A stretch of DNA of 64,000 nucleotides from contig NW_009799179.1 in NCBI RefSeq assembly GCF_000213175.1, forward strand, positions 1,313,713-1,377,712. The letters run 5' to 3'. The notes beneath the pieces are model-generated. The model did not search any database. It was not told where the DNA came from and saw only the letters and a list, made by a program, of their open reading frames with translations. This DNA comes from Neurospora tetrasperma FGSC 2508. Taxonomy: Eukaryota; Ascomycota; Sordariomycetes; Sordariales; Sordariaceae. Positions 54,481-64,000 of this stretch are shown in pieces; position 1 is the first letter of the stretch, and every line of letters begins with the position of its first letter. The translations under genes were made by a program, and so were the position numbers.

Positions 54481-55440
54481 TTTGGTGGACTGTGAAGGAG
54501 GAAATGTTGTGTGAGCCTTGCTCTGAGTGATGGAGTATGTATGGTAAGTGGTCAGTCAGTTCACGTTGTTGAGTTCTTGTCTCAGCTTGCGCTGGGGGTG
54601 GAATGGCGGGGTGGGTTGGGTGATTTCCAAGTGCTAGGTATTCCGCGTTTGCGATTAAAACCAGTCATGGAAGTAGGTGTCCAGGGAAACATGCAGAAGG
54701 GCCGGATACTAGTATCCTTCAGTTCGTTCCTTTGGTAAGCAGCAAATCCGAAAAGCATAACGCAGAGAAGAAGTGCGTCAGCTGGGTTGCCTGTAGTGGG
54801 ATTTGCAGAGGCAGTGGCGTTGTTGGTGAATGTATGCTGCTGTTAGTGCTTACAAGAAATAGAGCTTGTACCTGCATCAAAGCGCATTCAGAGGAGGCAT
54901 TTTCTGTGGGATGCGTACAGTGGTCTTCTTTCCTAGCGTGAGCCCCATATTGGCTGCGACAAGTGCCGAACAACAACCCGAAAATAATTTGCAGGCTCAA
55001 GGGTTGCCGAGTTTGACGACATTGATTTAACCCCAACCGCAATGACAAGAGCATCACCAGGCAACTCCATTCTTTCAGACCATACTACCGAGCGTGCTCA
55101 CCGGTCTTGTTTATACCTAGGCCTTATCCCCTCGGAAATGATTCTTCCATCTGCCAAGTGTGCACAATTTCAGTCCACAAATGGCCAAAAGGCGAGGCCC
55201 CTGTCATGCCGAGACTCGGGACAAGATGATTCGGGGTGTCCGATATTGGCCTTGTGTGACCAGAAACTGTTCATCTGTCTGGATGAATGAGAGTAGCGTC
55301 CAACCGAAGAGGAAGCAGAGCAAACGTGTGCTTCTTCAAGTCGGAGGCCTCAACCCAACAAGACCCAAAGATCATCGAAACAAATCTTGATCTGACCATT
55401 TCAAAGCCGATCTTGAATGAAAAAAAAAAAAAAAAAAAAA
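54481..55440. other. Wss1 upstream region, left flank of gap 2
   Basis: About 960 bp up to the second gap. Only short ORFs without recognisable features. It ends with 55350-55440, a clean stretch ending in a poly(A) run that is repeated after the gap. Confidence 0.6.
55350..55425 (+). repeat. Left copy of gap-2 flanking duplication
   Basis: Identical to 56081-56156 over about 75 bases ending in a poly(A) run. It is probably the same locus placed on both sides of the gap. Confidence 0.9.
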
Positions 55441-56080
55441 NNNNNNNNNNNNNNNNNNNNNNNNNNNNNNNNNNNNNNNNNNNNNNNNNNNNNNNNNNNN
55501 NNNNNNNNNNNNNNNNNNNNNNNNNNNNNNNNNNNNNNNNNNNNNNNNNNNNNNNNNNNNNNNNNNNNNNNNNNNNNNNNNNNNNNNNNNNNNNNNNNNN
55601 NNNNNNNNNNNNNNNNNNNNNNNNNNNNNNNNNNNNNNNNNNNNNNNNNNNNNNNNNNNNNNNNNNNNNNNNNNNNNNNNNNNNNNNNNNNNNNNNNNNN
55701 NNNNNNNNNNNNNNNNNNNNNNNNNNNNNNNNNNNNNNNNNNNNNNNNNNNNNNNNNNNNNNNNNNNNNNNNNNNNNNNNNNNNNNNNNNNNNNNNNNNN
55801 NNNNNNNNNNNNNNNNNNNNNNNNNNNNNNNNNNNNNNNNNNNNNNNNNNNNNNNNNNNNNNNNNNNNNNNNNNNNNNNNNNNNNNNNNNNNNNNNNNNN
55901 NNNNNNNNNNNNNNNNNNNNNNNNNNNNNNNNNNNNNNNNNNNNNNNNNNNNNNNNNNNNNNNNNNNNNNNNNNNNNNNNNNNNNNNNNNNNNNNNNNNN
56001 NNNNNNNNNNNNNNNNNNNNNNNNNNNNNNNNNNNNNNNNNNNNNNNNNNNNNNNNNNNNNNNNNNNNNNNNNNNNNNNN
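55441..56080. other. Assembly gap 2 (640 N)
   Basis: A run of N. The directly repeated flanks suggest the contigs overlap and that no DNA is missing. Confidence 0.95.
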
Positions 56081-56156
56081 TCAACCCAACAAGACCCAAA
56101 GATCATCGAAACAAATCTTGATCTGACCATTTCAAAGCCGATCTTGAATGAAAAAA
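56081..56156 (+). repeat. Right copy of gap-2 flanking duplication
   Basis: The copy begins at the first base after the N run and matches 55350-55425 exactly before leaving the A run into unique DNA (one ambiguous base at 56158). Confidence 0.9.
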
Positions 56157-57450
56157 ANAAAACACATCATTCGGGGCGGCGCCAAAGGGGGACTTTGGGG
56201 AGATCATGTGCCGCAGCGAATGAAGGACGACGACCCCGAGCTTGTCTGCGTTAAGCTCTCGGAAGCGCCGTTTCAGGTTTTCGGAGCTTCAATCTGCTTC
56301 CCAAGATGGGAACAGTGGCACCCCAGCACCACCGGACCCCGATTTGCTGATCAACGGTCGCCGCTGCGGTAGGCTGTCATCGGTGGGCGATGCGGTTGGC
56401 TCGTTTGGCAGTTCGGCGTGAGGCTGTCCCCGCAAGTCGGCAACGCCACTCCCGTCCTGGTTGGTGGGTGGTGGCCGGTGGTACGTACATACATAGTACA
56501 GGGCAGTACATTTTTAGTGCTATGTACCATGTAGTGTGCCATGCTCCATTGTTTCAGGGGCATTGATCCCTTGGTTTTTGTTCCTTTCCCTTTCGATGGC
56601 CTTTCCTCCCCCTGCATAGTGTAGGGTACACCACATATGTATGTTGTCAAGGGGTACGTCAAGCGAGCGCTACTCTGGCTATGGAGCTCCCAATACCGAT
56701 CGTTACCCCCAATGATACCTGCCCACTGAATCAAAATTGCGATGGTCAACCACATGTTAGCTTCCGAAACACGCTGCCCATGGGTTGGCCCACCTGTCAC
56801 TTTGCTATCTGGATGCCGTCAGATTCGGCCTCGGATACAGGCACTGATAGGGTTGTTTGTTTCCGAGGGTACCAAGTCGATACTCATCAAAGGTGGAGGC
56901 GAGGAGCCGAGCAAACAAAGAGGCCATCAGGCCGGCCAGTTGGTTGTCATGGTTTCAAAAAACACTCCAGAGCTGGTAAACTGCTCGGTTGATGCCAAGC
57001 TCGCAATCGGCTGGGGATCGTCACCAGAAGATTGCTTGCCCCTGGGAGGACCGAGGCGAGCAACGGAGGACGACCAGATGAACATGGGACGACACAAGGG
57101 TTTGCCTAGTCCCATCATTGTTTCCTAGGTAGGTGGTCCTCCTTTTTTTCCCTTTCGACCAAGATACGTCCGCACCGCCCCAATGTTTCAACGACGGCTT
57201 CCTATCACCTTCTCTTCTTCTTCTTCCACCTTCTTCCTTTTCTTCTACCGGCCAGTCTCCTCTTGACGAAAACACCGGCCTGACTCGTCCTCCCTCACTC
57301 TCTTTTCACTTTCGACTAGTCGTCGAACCTTACGCTCCTTTAACCAACAAAGCCCGAGAACCGCCGCAAACGTCCGCGGTCGCCCTTCTCGGCCCACACT
57401 CGTTTTAACGGTTTAGCACCTTCGTCACCTATCCTGTCTTTCTTGTCACG
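56157..57450. other. Intergenic, promoter of the aspartyl protease gene
   Basis: About 1.3 kb. GTAC-rich DNA with several GTACATA/TATGTAC elements lies at 56480-56545. Pyrimidine-rich DNA at 57130-57280 suits a leader. No ORF is convincing. Confidence 0.55.
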
Positions 57451-59027
57451 ATGAAGTTCCCCATCGTCGCCGTTGCGGCTTCTGTTCTCTCAACTGCTGG
57501 TCTGGTTGCAGGTGACCCTCATGTCATCCAGGTTCGCGCCGAGGACCTTCAGGTCCGCAAACATGGCGGTCACAGTTTCAAGATTTCCCAGATTTTCAAC
57601 CAAAAATACCAACACAAGGTTAAGGGCAAGGGCATCAGAGATGTCGCCAAGGTCTACACAAAGTTCAACATGAAATTCCCCGACCACCTTCGCGAGGCCC
57701 TCGTCCGCGTCTTTGGCGACCTGGGCGTCAAGATCCCTGGCAACCTCCAGGCCTTGAACGACGGCTCTTTCTCAGCTGGTTCCCAGGGTACGTATTCCTT
57801 TGTTTTGGGACCATCTCTGCGCTCCATTTACTGACCTCCCTTACAGGTGAGGTTGATGCTACGCCTGTCCAATTCGATGTTCAGTATCTCGCTCCCGTCC
57901 AGATCGGCTCCCCGCCGCAGACGGTCATGATGAACTTCGACACCGGCTCTTCCGATCTCTGGGTCTTCAGCTCCGAGACCCCTGCCAAGCAGCGCAATGG
58001 CCAGAAGATCTACAACATGACCCAGAGTACCACCGCCGAGCTCGTCGACGGTCATGTTTGGAGGATCTCGTACGGTGACGGCAGCAGCTCGTCCGGAAAT
58101 GTCTACACTGACAAGGTTAGCATTGGCGGCGTCGAGGTGGACAAGCAGGCTGTTGAGATTGCCACCGATGTGTCCGACTCTTTCACCAATGACGCTGCCT
58201 CCTCCGGTCTCGTCGGTCTCGCCTTTGACTCCATCAACCAGGTCAAGCCCCGCAAGCAAAAGACCTTCTTCGGCAATGCGATCGACGACCTAGCCATGCC
58301 GCTGTTCAGTGCCAATCTCAATAAGGCTGAGCCTGGCAACTACAACTTTGGCTTCCTCGACCAGGAGGAATTTGTCGGTCCCATTAGCTTCGTCGACGTT
58401 AATGCTACCCGCGGTTTCTGGGAGTTCGAGGCCAGCGGCTATACCCTTCCCGCCTCCAACTTTACCGAGTTCAACAACAAGACCGGTGTTTTCCAGTCCC
58501 TGACCCACACCGCCATTGCCGACACCGGCACCACCCTCCTCATGCTCCCCCAGCCCATCGTCGAGGATTACTACGGTCAGGTCGCCAAGGCCCGCAGCGA
58601 CAATGCTTATGGTGGTTATGTATTCCCCTGCAATGCCGACCTCCCGGACCTCATCCTCCACATTGGCTCCTACAAGGCTCGCCTCACCGGTGATCTCATC
58701 AAGTACGCTCCCGCCGACACCGATGACTTTGCGACGGCCAAGTGGTGCTACGGTGGCCTCCAGAGCGCCCAGGGCTTCCCCTTTTCCATTTACGGAGACA
58801 TCTTCTTCAAGGCCCAATTTGTTGTGTTCCAGGGTGGTGTGATCGATAAGGATGACTGGTCCAAGGGCGCCAAGTTGGGCTTTGCTGCCAAGCCTGGCAC
58901 TCAGCTTCCTCAGGAGACGGAGACACCCGCGGTACCGGACGTTCTGCCCATCAACAACGCTACCAGCCCGGTTGGAAGCGGCCACAGACGCACTGGCGGT
59001 GGTTCTTGTCGTGCTCGCGTTAAATAA
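57451..59027 (+). CDS. Secreted or vacuolar pepsin-like aspartyl protease, family A1 (2 exons)
   Basis: Exons 57451-57787 and 57847-59027 give 505 aa. A signal peptide ([21 protein letters not shown]) is followed by a propeptide of about 95 residues. The two catalytic motifs are FDTGSSDLW with Asp144 and [11 protein letters not shown] with Asp338; the flap Tyr is in [10 protein letters not shown] disulfide-forming Cys pair is likely in the C-terminal lobe (FPCNAD..AKWCYGG). Two N-glycosylation sites are visible (NFT, NKT). The pattern fits endothiapepsin/penicillopepsin-type enzymes, which digest protein in acid conditions. It is longer than typical members (about 420 aa) because of the propeptide and a C-terminal 60-residue tail rich in Pro, Thr, Gly and Arg. 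No GPI signal is clear. Confidence 0.92.
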
Positions 59028-60158
59028 GTCATAAACCTTGTTACTCTGGCAGGTGATGTGAGAGAAAAATAGGTCCGGAACACTCGCTGGGTCTGGTTTG
59101 GTGTAAGCGTGTCCGGACCACTCTTCACATCACCTCTCTAGTTAGAGTCTTGGTTTTGATGCTTGAGTCGGCATGCTTTTTTTTCGAGTTTGCGATTGAT
59201 AATATTTGAGGAGCAATCCGGCAAACAAAACTACACGTAGTACACATTGAGATGAGACTGCGTACGATGTACATATCATTACCTGCCAAGCGTCTTTGCG
59301 TTGCATAGCGGGTTAATCTTATTCGGTTTTATTCTTGATGTGTTTTATAGTCAATTTACCAACGTCAATGCATCAATCAGCCTATGCTTAAATTCCTTTG
59401 ATACCCAGACACAACGAAACGGCTAGGAACTCACAAGGATTTCCTACTCATCTGAATTCCTCCAAGGTCGTGTACACGTACGGAGGGTGTTGCCGAAACT
59501 GGTAGTGTTGAAAGCAAAAAAGGGGGTACCGTATCCAGCGCAGTTCCTTACATAACCCTAACCCCTGATTTGCAGCTACGTAGAATAACCCGTCCGAGCG
59601 AAGACATCCACGCGCCTTCAACCCTGGAATATTCCACACGCGTTTCCCATGAGGGCGACCTTCCATCAAACTTACATCAATCGATGAGCCAACTCGCAAC
59701 AATCACAGGATACTGCTCACACGGAGCATTGCGTTTTATTTTCCCTCTACATATTCAGAGAGTATCAATACGATCCCTACCTCTTTAGACGGACTTTTGG
59801 TGCAACTCTATGCCGCAATCGATATTGTGCCCCGCATCACACACATAGTCGCCGTCGCAAACCGTTCGCAAGGGCGTCCGTCATTGGCGCACAACAGCGC
59901 ACATTTCACTTCTCACTCACTCTGATCACAATACCTCAGTCACCCAGCGACATCAACAAATTTAGCAATCACACAACCCAACAAGACATCTACACCTCCT
60001 AGCTATTTCGACCATCCCATTTGCAGAATAACAAACAGCAACCCAACCATTGAACTCCACCTCCCTCTTACTTCACCTTTTCTCCCAAAACACTCGGGAA
60101 TAAACCAGTCAAAAAAAGAAAAAAAGGACAAAAAAAAAAAAAAAAAAAAAAAGACAAG
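59028..60158. other. Intergenic, upstream of the Cdc26-like gene
   Basis: About 1.1 kb. The last 300 bases look like a leader rich in CA and A; a poly(A) run touches the next start codon (listed separately). CCCTAACCCC at 59557-59566 is a chance telomere-like short match. Confidence 0.55.
60130..60152 (+). promoter_or_regulatory. A23 tract just before the Cdc26-like start codon
   Basis: Twenty-three A end six bases before the ATG at 60159, with more A-rich DNA just upstream. If transcribed it is a poly(A) stretch in the 5' leader. In yeast such leaders bind poly(A)-binding protein and change translation; here that is inference. Confidence 0.55.
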
Positions 60159-60333
60159 ATGCTCCGCCGCCCCTTAACAGTCCTAAACATCACGGCCGAA
60201 GACATAGCGTCGTATGAAGACCGAGCTCTTGAGCGCCAAAAAGCCCGCGAGATGGCTGCTCGCACACAAGCCCGTCAGGATGCCATGAGACGGGGTCACG
60301 GCCACAGTCATGGTCACGCGCAACCACTTCAGC

Positions 60334-60365
<32 letters not shown>

Positions 60366-61865
60366 CCCAGTGCAGGAGCGAGGATCTTTGGAAGGGAACA
60401 TCCCGGTGTTGGGAATGTTGGGGCAAGTGGTGGGTTAGGCTTTGGTACAGGTGGTGGCGGCGGTGGTGGTGCAAGGATAAGCGAACAGTATATGGGTATG
60501 GGTAATGATGAAGAAGAGAGTGAAGAAGAAGAAGAAGAAGATGATGCCGGTGACGAAAGCTATTATGCGCAGCGCCATGCGCAGAGACAGGCGAGGATGA
60601 TGGAGCAGCAGCGGGAGGCGGCGCAGAGACAGGCGGCGCAGAGACTTGCGCAGCAACAGCAACAGCAACAGCAACAACAGCAAAGTCAGGTTCAGGTGGA
60701 AGAGAGGACGACGGCCACAGCACAGACCTCCACTACCACTACGGCCGGTCGAAGGGGTGATACTACCGGTACTAGAGCACCACCAGCCACAACAGCTGCT
60801 GCTGGAGGGAGACAACCACGCGGCCATCAATCACGCGCGGCAGTCACACCCACTGGACCAACGACGACAGTAACGGCAGTGGAAACTCCATCTGCCATGC
60901 CAGGAGGAGGAGGAGGAGGAGGGGGAAGAGGAAGAAGAGGACTGCGCGGGGGCACAACAACAACAACGGGAACACGTGCAGGACAACAACAAACCCCGGC
61001 TGCCACAGGACAACACGACGGCGCCCAAGAAGAAGAAGCAAGAGATGAAACAGAAGGAGAAGAAGAAGAAACCCAACGACTCGACCAAAGAGGAGGAGGA
61101 TACGGTGGTTATGCCGGGGAAATGGACCTTGACATCAACACGCACATTCCCTTTATTTCCTCCTCCGATGACAACAACAACATGGAAGGAATGGAAATGC
61201 TTCTCCCACCCGGTTACCACCTGCACGGCGGCTACGGTCTGCAAGTTGAAAGCCATGAGATCCAGTTCCATACTCCCCCCGTCGCAGCGCAGTCTGGGAA
61301 CCAGGTGATTGCTACGCCGCCACCGCCGCCGCCGCTGGCGGTGAATCAACCTCATCAACATCAACAACAACAACGTGCCCCCCACCCTCAAGCTTCTTCT
61401 CAGTCCCAACACAGTCACCAAACAACACACCATAACCATAACCAACAACCGCAACCGCAACCCCCTCATCAAAACACCCGCCGCCGCCTCTCCCAATCCC
61501 AAAACATCCCCCCTCCGATTCCACCCACTCCAGTTCCCCGCACAACCACCACAACAACAACCCCCGCCCAGCGCGTCGCGGCCCAACAAGCCCACCAACG
61601 TGCCGCCGCTCAACAAGCCTCGGCCCTCCGTGCCCAAAGAAGGAGAATGGCCATGGAAGCGGATGAGCAAGAGGGGCTGTACGCTCGCTTGACCAGGGAA
61701 CATCCTTCTTTGTCCGTGTCATCCACTACGACGGCTGTGCCTGCTGCCCAGGGCTCTTCCGGTGTGGTTACTACGCCTGAGGGACAGGTGGGTAATGCCG
61801 GTGGTGGTGCTGCTGCTGCTGGTGGAGCGAGGACTGCTGCGGCTCAGGGGAGACGGAGAGGCTAG
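60159..61865 (+). CDS. cdc26: Cdc26-like anaphase-promoting complex subunit with giant low-complexity tail
   Basis: An intronless frame of 568 aa. The first 40 residues, beginning MLRRPLTVLNITAEDIASYE, match the start of Cdc26 (human [20 protein letters not shown]; yeast MIRRAPTTLQLSHDDV). In Cdc26 this N-terminal peptide threads through the TPR superhelix of Apc6/Cdc16 and steadies it. Normal Cdc26 is about 85-125 aa. Here the remaining 525 residues are low complexity: poly-Gln runs (60333-60366 and around 60650-60680), poly-Glu, Gly runs, Ala/Gln repeats and Pro/His/Gln stretches, with no folded domain visible. The frame is open throughout and C/G-rich at third positions. The call rests only on the first 25 or so residues, so another protein with a similar start is possible. 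Confidence 0.65.
60333..60366 (+). repeat. CAA triplet run (poly-Gln)
   Basis: Eleven or so CAA triplets coding for a Gln run in the Cdc26-like protein. A second, mixed CAG/CAA run lies at about 60644-60681. Confidence 0.9.
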
Positions 61866-62370
61866 AATGGTTGGTCACAAAATAGTTCAGGTTGGGGAGG
61901 GAGGGAGGGAGGGAGGGATGGATGGATGGTTGGATGGTTGGTTGAATGAGGTCGTCTATAGTGCTGGTCTGATCCGGAATACCTAAAATAAATGATTTCA
62001 GCGAACACCGTCATAACAGTCCTTAGATGTGGTGATTAGCAGCGTTAAATTTCATCACCTTGCTTCTTGCGCCTATCCCTCTCTACCTACAACACCGCTT
62101 GCTTTTCGTCCGCACCCAAACATTTATCTCCGCTGAATCTGTCCGTCCATTGCCATGTTTCTTCGGAAATGCTCACATGGACGCAAGCAACAGAGGCAAT
62201 AAAGCTGTTTGTTCTAGCAAAGAACCCCGTTGATATCATGCCTTAACCTGTACATAAACCCTGTCCATCCTTTTTATGCCCCAGGTCTGATGTCCATTTT
62301 CTAAAAGGAAGTGATTCCGCTTTCTGGTGAAAAGATATTTATTTCATTCCCACCCCATTCCCTTTACTTA
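61866..62370. other. Convergent 3' region of the Cdc26-like gene and histidine kinase
   Basis: About 500 bp with the GGGA repeat block at 61894-61917 followed by GGAT and GGTT repeats. No ORF is supported. Confidence 0.6.
61894..61917 (+). repeat. GGGA tetranucleotide run, G-quadruplex pattern
   Basis: Five or more GGG blocks separated by single A lie about 30 bp after the Cdc26-like stop, on the sense strand, so the 3' UTR could fold into a quadruplex. Confidence 0.8.
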
Positions 62371-64000
62371 TTAGATGCTTTGCAATTCTTCGTTTTGTTC
62401 TTCCTGCAGCTTGCCCAGATTTTCCTCCGTCAACGCCTCTCCTTCCCTCCGCTCTATCGAGGCCGGACTTGTCGTCATATCTGCCACGCTCGGTTGTGAT
62501 GGGTAATGCGAACTGGCATCAAGAAGCTGTTCAACTTGACCAAGCCCTGTCTGCTCACCAGGGTCTCCTGTTGGTTTTGTCGCGTCTGGCACGCCGTGTC
62601 CAGAACCTGACCCTGACGAAAAGTATCCCGCCGTCGGAGACTGCTCAACCTCAGCACCACCCCCTGGAGACATCCCCTCTGCAACTCGGCCAGGACCCAT
62701 AGGCGTAGCAAGATTCGACCCTTCATGATCATCAACGTTGTCATACGCATTCAAGTCCAATTCAGACGGCTCTTCATTCAGCCCAACAGCAGGAATACCA
62801 GCACTCTGACAATGCTCACCAGACTCTGTGCATTGCGATGTAATCGGCGAGAGTTCTTCCCTTTTGGTAGTGCACCACCTCAGCAACATCCTTTCGAGCG
62901 TTGTCCTTTTGACAGGTTTGGACAGGTAATCATCCATGCCCGCCCTCTTGCATTTTTCCCTGTCGCCTTGGATTGCCGAGGCGGTCATGGCCACGATCGG
63001 CACATCTCTCACGTAGCTTCTGTACGGGGCGTGGTGCCGGAGGAGGTGGGTGCACAGGTACCCATCAATCAGAGGCATTTGTACGTCCATCAGAATGATG
63101 TCCGGTTTCCGTTTCTTGCCAGTGCTGGCTTTAGAAAGGTATTCGAGAGCTTCCTTGCCGTTCCAGGCGGCCGCGACTTGGAAGCCTAGTTTTCTGATCG
63201 TCCTGATGGCGATTTGTTGGTTGATCTCGTTGTCTTCGACTACCAGGATAAAGATCTTGCTGCGGTCCGGCATGGAGAGCTCCTCTTGCGAGGTGGTGGG
63301 GGAGAGGCTTGTCGAGGATTGTCTCCATGCCGACCTTTGCTCGCCGCTCAGCGCACCTGACTCCTGGTCAGCCGGAGCCGGGCAGTTACAAGACACGCTT
63401 GTCTCGCTCTGTAATCTGTCAGATAGCGGGCCGGTAATCGACTGTGCTTTTTGTGGCTTTTTGAATGGGATCCAGAACGTGGCTGTAGTTCCTTCGTCCT
63501 TTTTGGATGCGAGCGCCATGCGCCCTTTCATCAGTTCTAGCAAGTTCTTGGAAATGGTCAACCCTAGACCGGTACCCCCAAATTTCCGCGCTGTCGAGGG
63601 ATCTCCCTGACTGAAAGGCTGGAAGAGCCGTTTGAGCACTTCTTCTTCAATACCAATGCCCGTGTCCTGAATCACGAACTTGACCTCAATAGTATCGTCC
63701 GTTTCCTGTTCGACAGAGACATGTAGCTTAACGTGACCCTCATGTGTGAACTTGATGCTGTTCGTGGCCAGGTTCGTGATGATTTGCCGCACACGTCCAG
63801 GGTCTCCCATAACCACGAGATCAATCCCAATATCTGAACAAATCTCGTAGTTAAAGGCTAAGCTTTTCCGCTCAGCGGTGAAGCTAAGCATCTTGCCGAC
63901 CTCCTGAATAACAACGGCTAATGAAAACTGTACTTCTTCGATATCCAGTCGCCCAGACTCAATCTTTGAGAAGTCAAGAATGTCGTTGATTACAGTCAGA
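62371..64000 (-). CDS. Hybrid histidine kinase, 3' part (runs off the window)
   Basis: The minus-strand frame is open from the window edge to the stop at 62371, about 543 codons. It starts inside the dimerisation domain (TVINDILDFSKIESGRLDIE), continues with a HATPase domain (N-box IITNLATNSIKF, DTGIGI, GGTGLGL) and a receiver domain (VVEDNEINQQ, phospho-acceptor Asp in IILMDVQMP, SKPVKR lysine). The REC is followed by about 160 residues of polar tail without a known domain. Such kinases autophosphorylate on His in response to a sensed signal and pass phosphate through REC to an HPt protein. The sensor part and the class (fungal groups I-XI) cannot be told because the N-terminus is outside. 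Splicing further upstream is unknown. Confidence 0.9.
   Translation of the reverse strand, partial: LTVINDILDFSKIESGRLDIEEVQFSLAVVIQEVGKMLSFTAERKSLAFNYEICSDIGIDLVVMGDPGRVRQIITNLATNSIKFTHEGHVKLHVSVEQETDDTIEVKFVIQDTGIGIEEEVLKRLFQPFSQGDPSTARKFGGTGLGLTISKNLLELMKGRMALASKKDEGTTATFWIPFKKPQKAQSITGPLSDRLQSETSVSCNCPAPADQESGALSGEQRSAWRQSSTSLSPTTSQEELSMPDRSKIFILVVEDNEINQQIAIRTIRKLGFQVAAAWNGKEALEYLSKASTGKKRKPDIILMDVQMPLIDGYLCTHLLRHHAPYRSYVRDVPIVAMTASAIQGDREKCKRAGMDDYLSKPVKRTTLERMLLRWCTTKREELSPITSQCTESGEHCQSAGIPAVGLNEEPSELDLNAYDNVDDHEGSNLATPMGPGRVAEGMSPGGGAEVEQSPTAGYFSSGSGSGHGVPDATKPTGDPGEQTGLGQVEQLLDASSHYPSQPSVADMTTSPASIERREGEALTEENLGKLQEEQNEELQSI

Noticed and set aside
59557-59566. CCCTAACCCC telomere-like string
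   Set aside because: Less than two repeat units; not an interstitial telomere array.

Overview
The window looks like nuclear DNA of a filamentous ascomycete, most likely a Sordariomycete close to Neurospora or Sordaria. This is inferred from short introns (mostly 56-108 bp) with GT..CTAAC..AG signals, C-ending codon preference, CAA/AAC codon repeats giving poly-Gln and poly-Asn tracts, 0.3-3 kb intergenic spaces, and protein families typical of filamentous fungi (Pal1, MICOS MIC26/27, PEX2, WSC, A1 pepsins, hybrid histidine kinases). There are no operons. I saw no tRNA, rRNA, CRISPR array, transposon or viral element.

Layout: Ssb-type Hsp70 (+) and ERO1 oxidoreductin (+) open the window. An assembly gap lies in homopurine DNA at 7.3-8.5 kb. 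Then come USB1 U6 exonuclease (-), Pal1 (+), PEX2 peroxin (-), a hydroxyacyl-CoA dehydrogenase/YWTD-propeller fusion (+), importin-11/Kap120 (+), a giant AT-hook/BRCT protein (-), Mdm12 (+), Vps28 (-), Noc2 (+), a DUF726/TMCO4-like hydrolase (-), MIC26/27 (-), Oct1 peptidase (+), a CxxC-rich hypothetical gene with decayed coding-like DNA behind it (+), a WSC protein (+), Wss1 (-), a second gap at 55.4 kb, a pepsin-like protease (+), a very long Cdc26-like protein (+) and the 3' part of a hybrid histidine kinase (-) running off the right edge.

The genes are mainly housekeeping and organelle genes: protein folding (Ssb, ERO1), mitochondria (Mdm12 of ERMES, MIC26/27 of MICOS, Oct1), peroxisomes (PEX2), RNA and ribosomes (USB1, Noc2), transport (Kap120, Vps28), genome and cell cycle (BRCT protein, Wss1, Cdc26), and cell surface and signalling (Pal1, WSC, histidine kinase). 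Exons were joined by hand from splice signals and reading phase, and every joined gene kept an open frame.

I did not find a new multi-gene system. The most useful second-look items are: both N gaps are flanked by duplicated copies of the same DNA, so they look like failed joins and not missing sequence; a UPRE-like motif lies upstream of ERO1; the dehydrogenase-propeller fusion; the oversized Cdc26; the repeat-bearing AT-hook/BRCT protein; and a coding-like but interrupted stretch at 49.6-50.6 kb.
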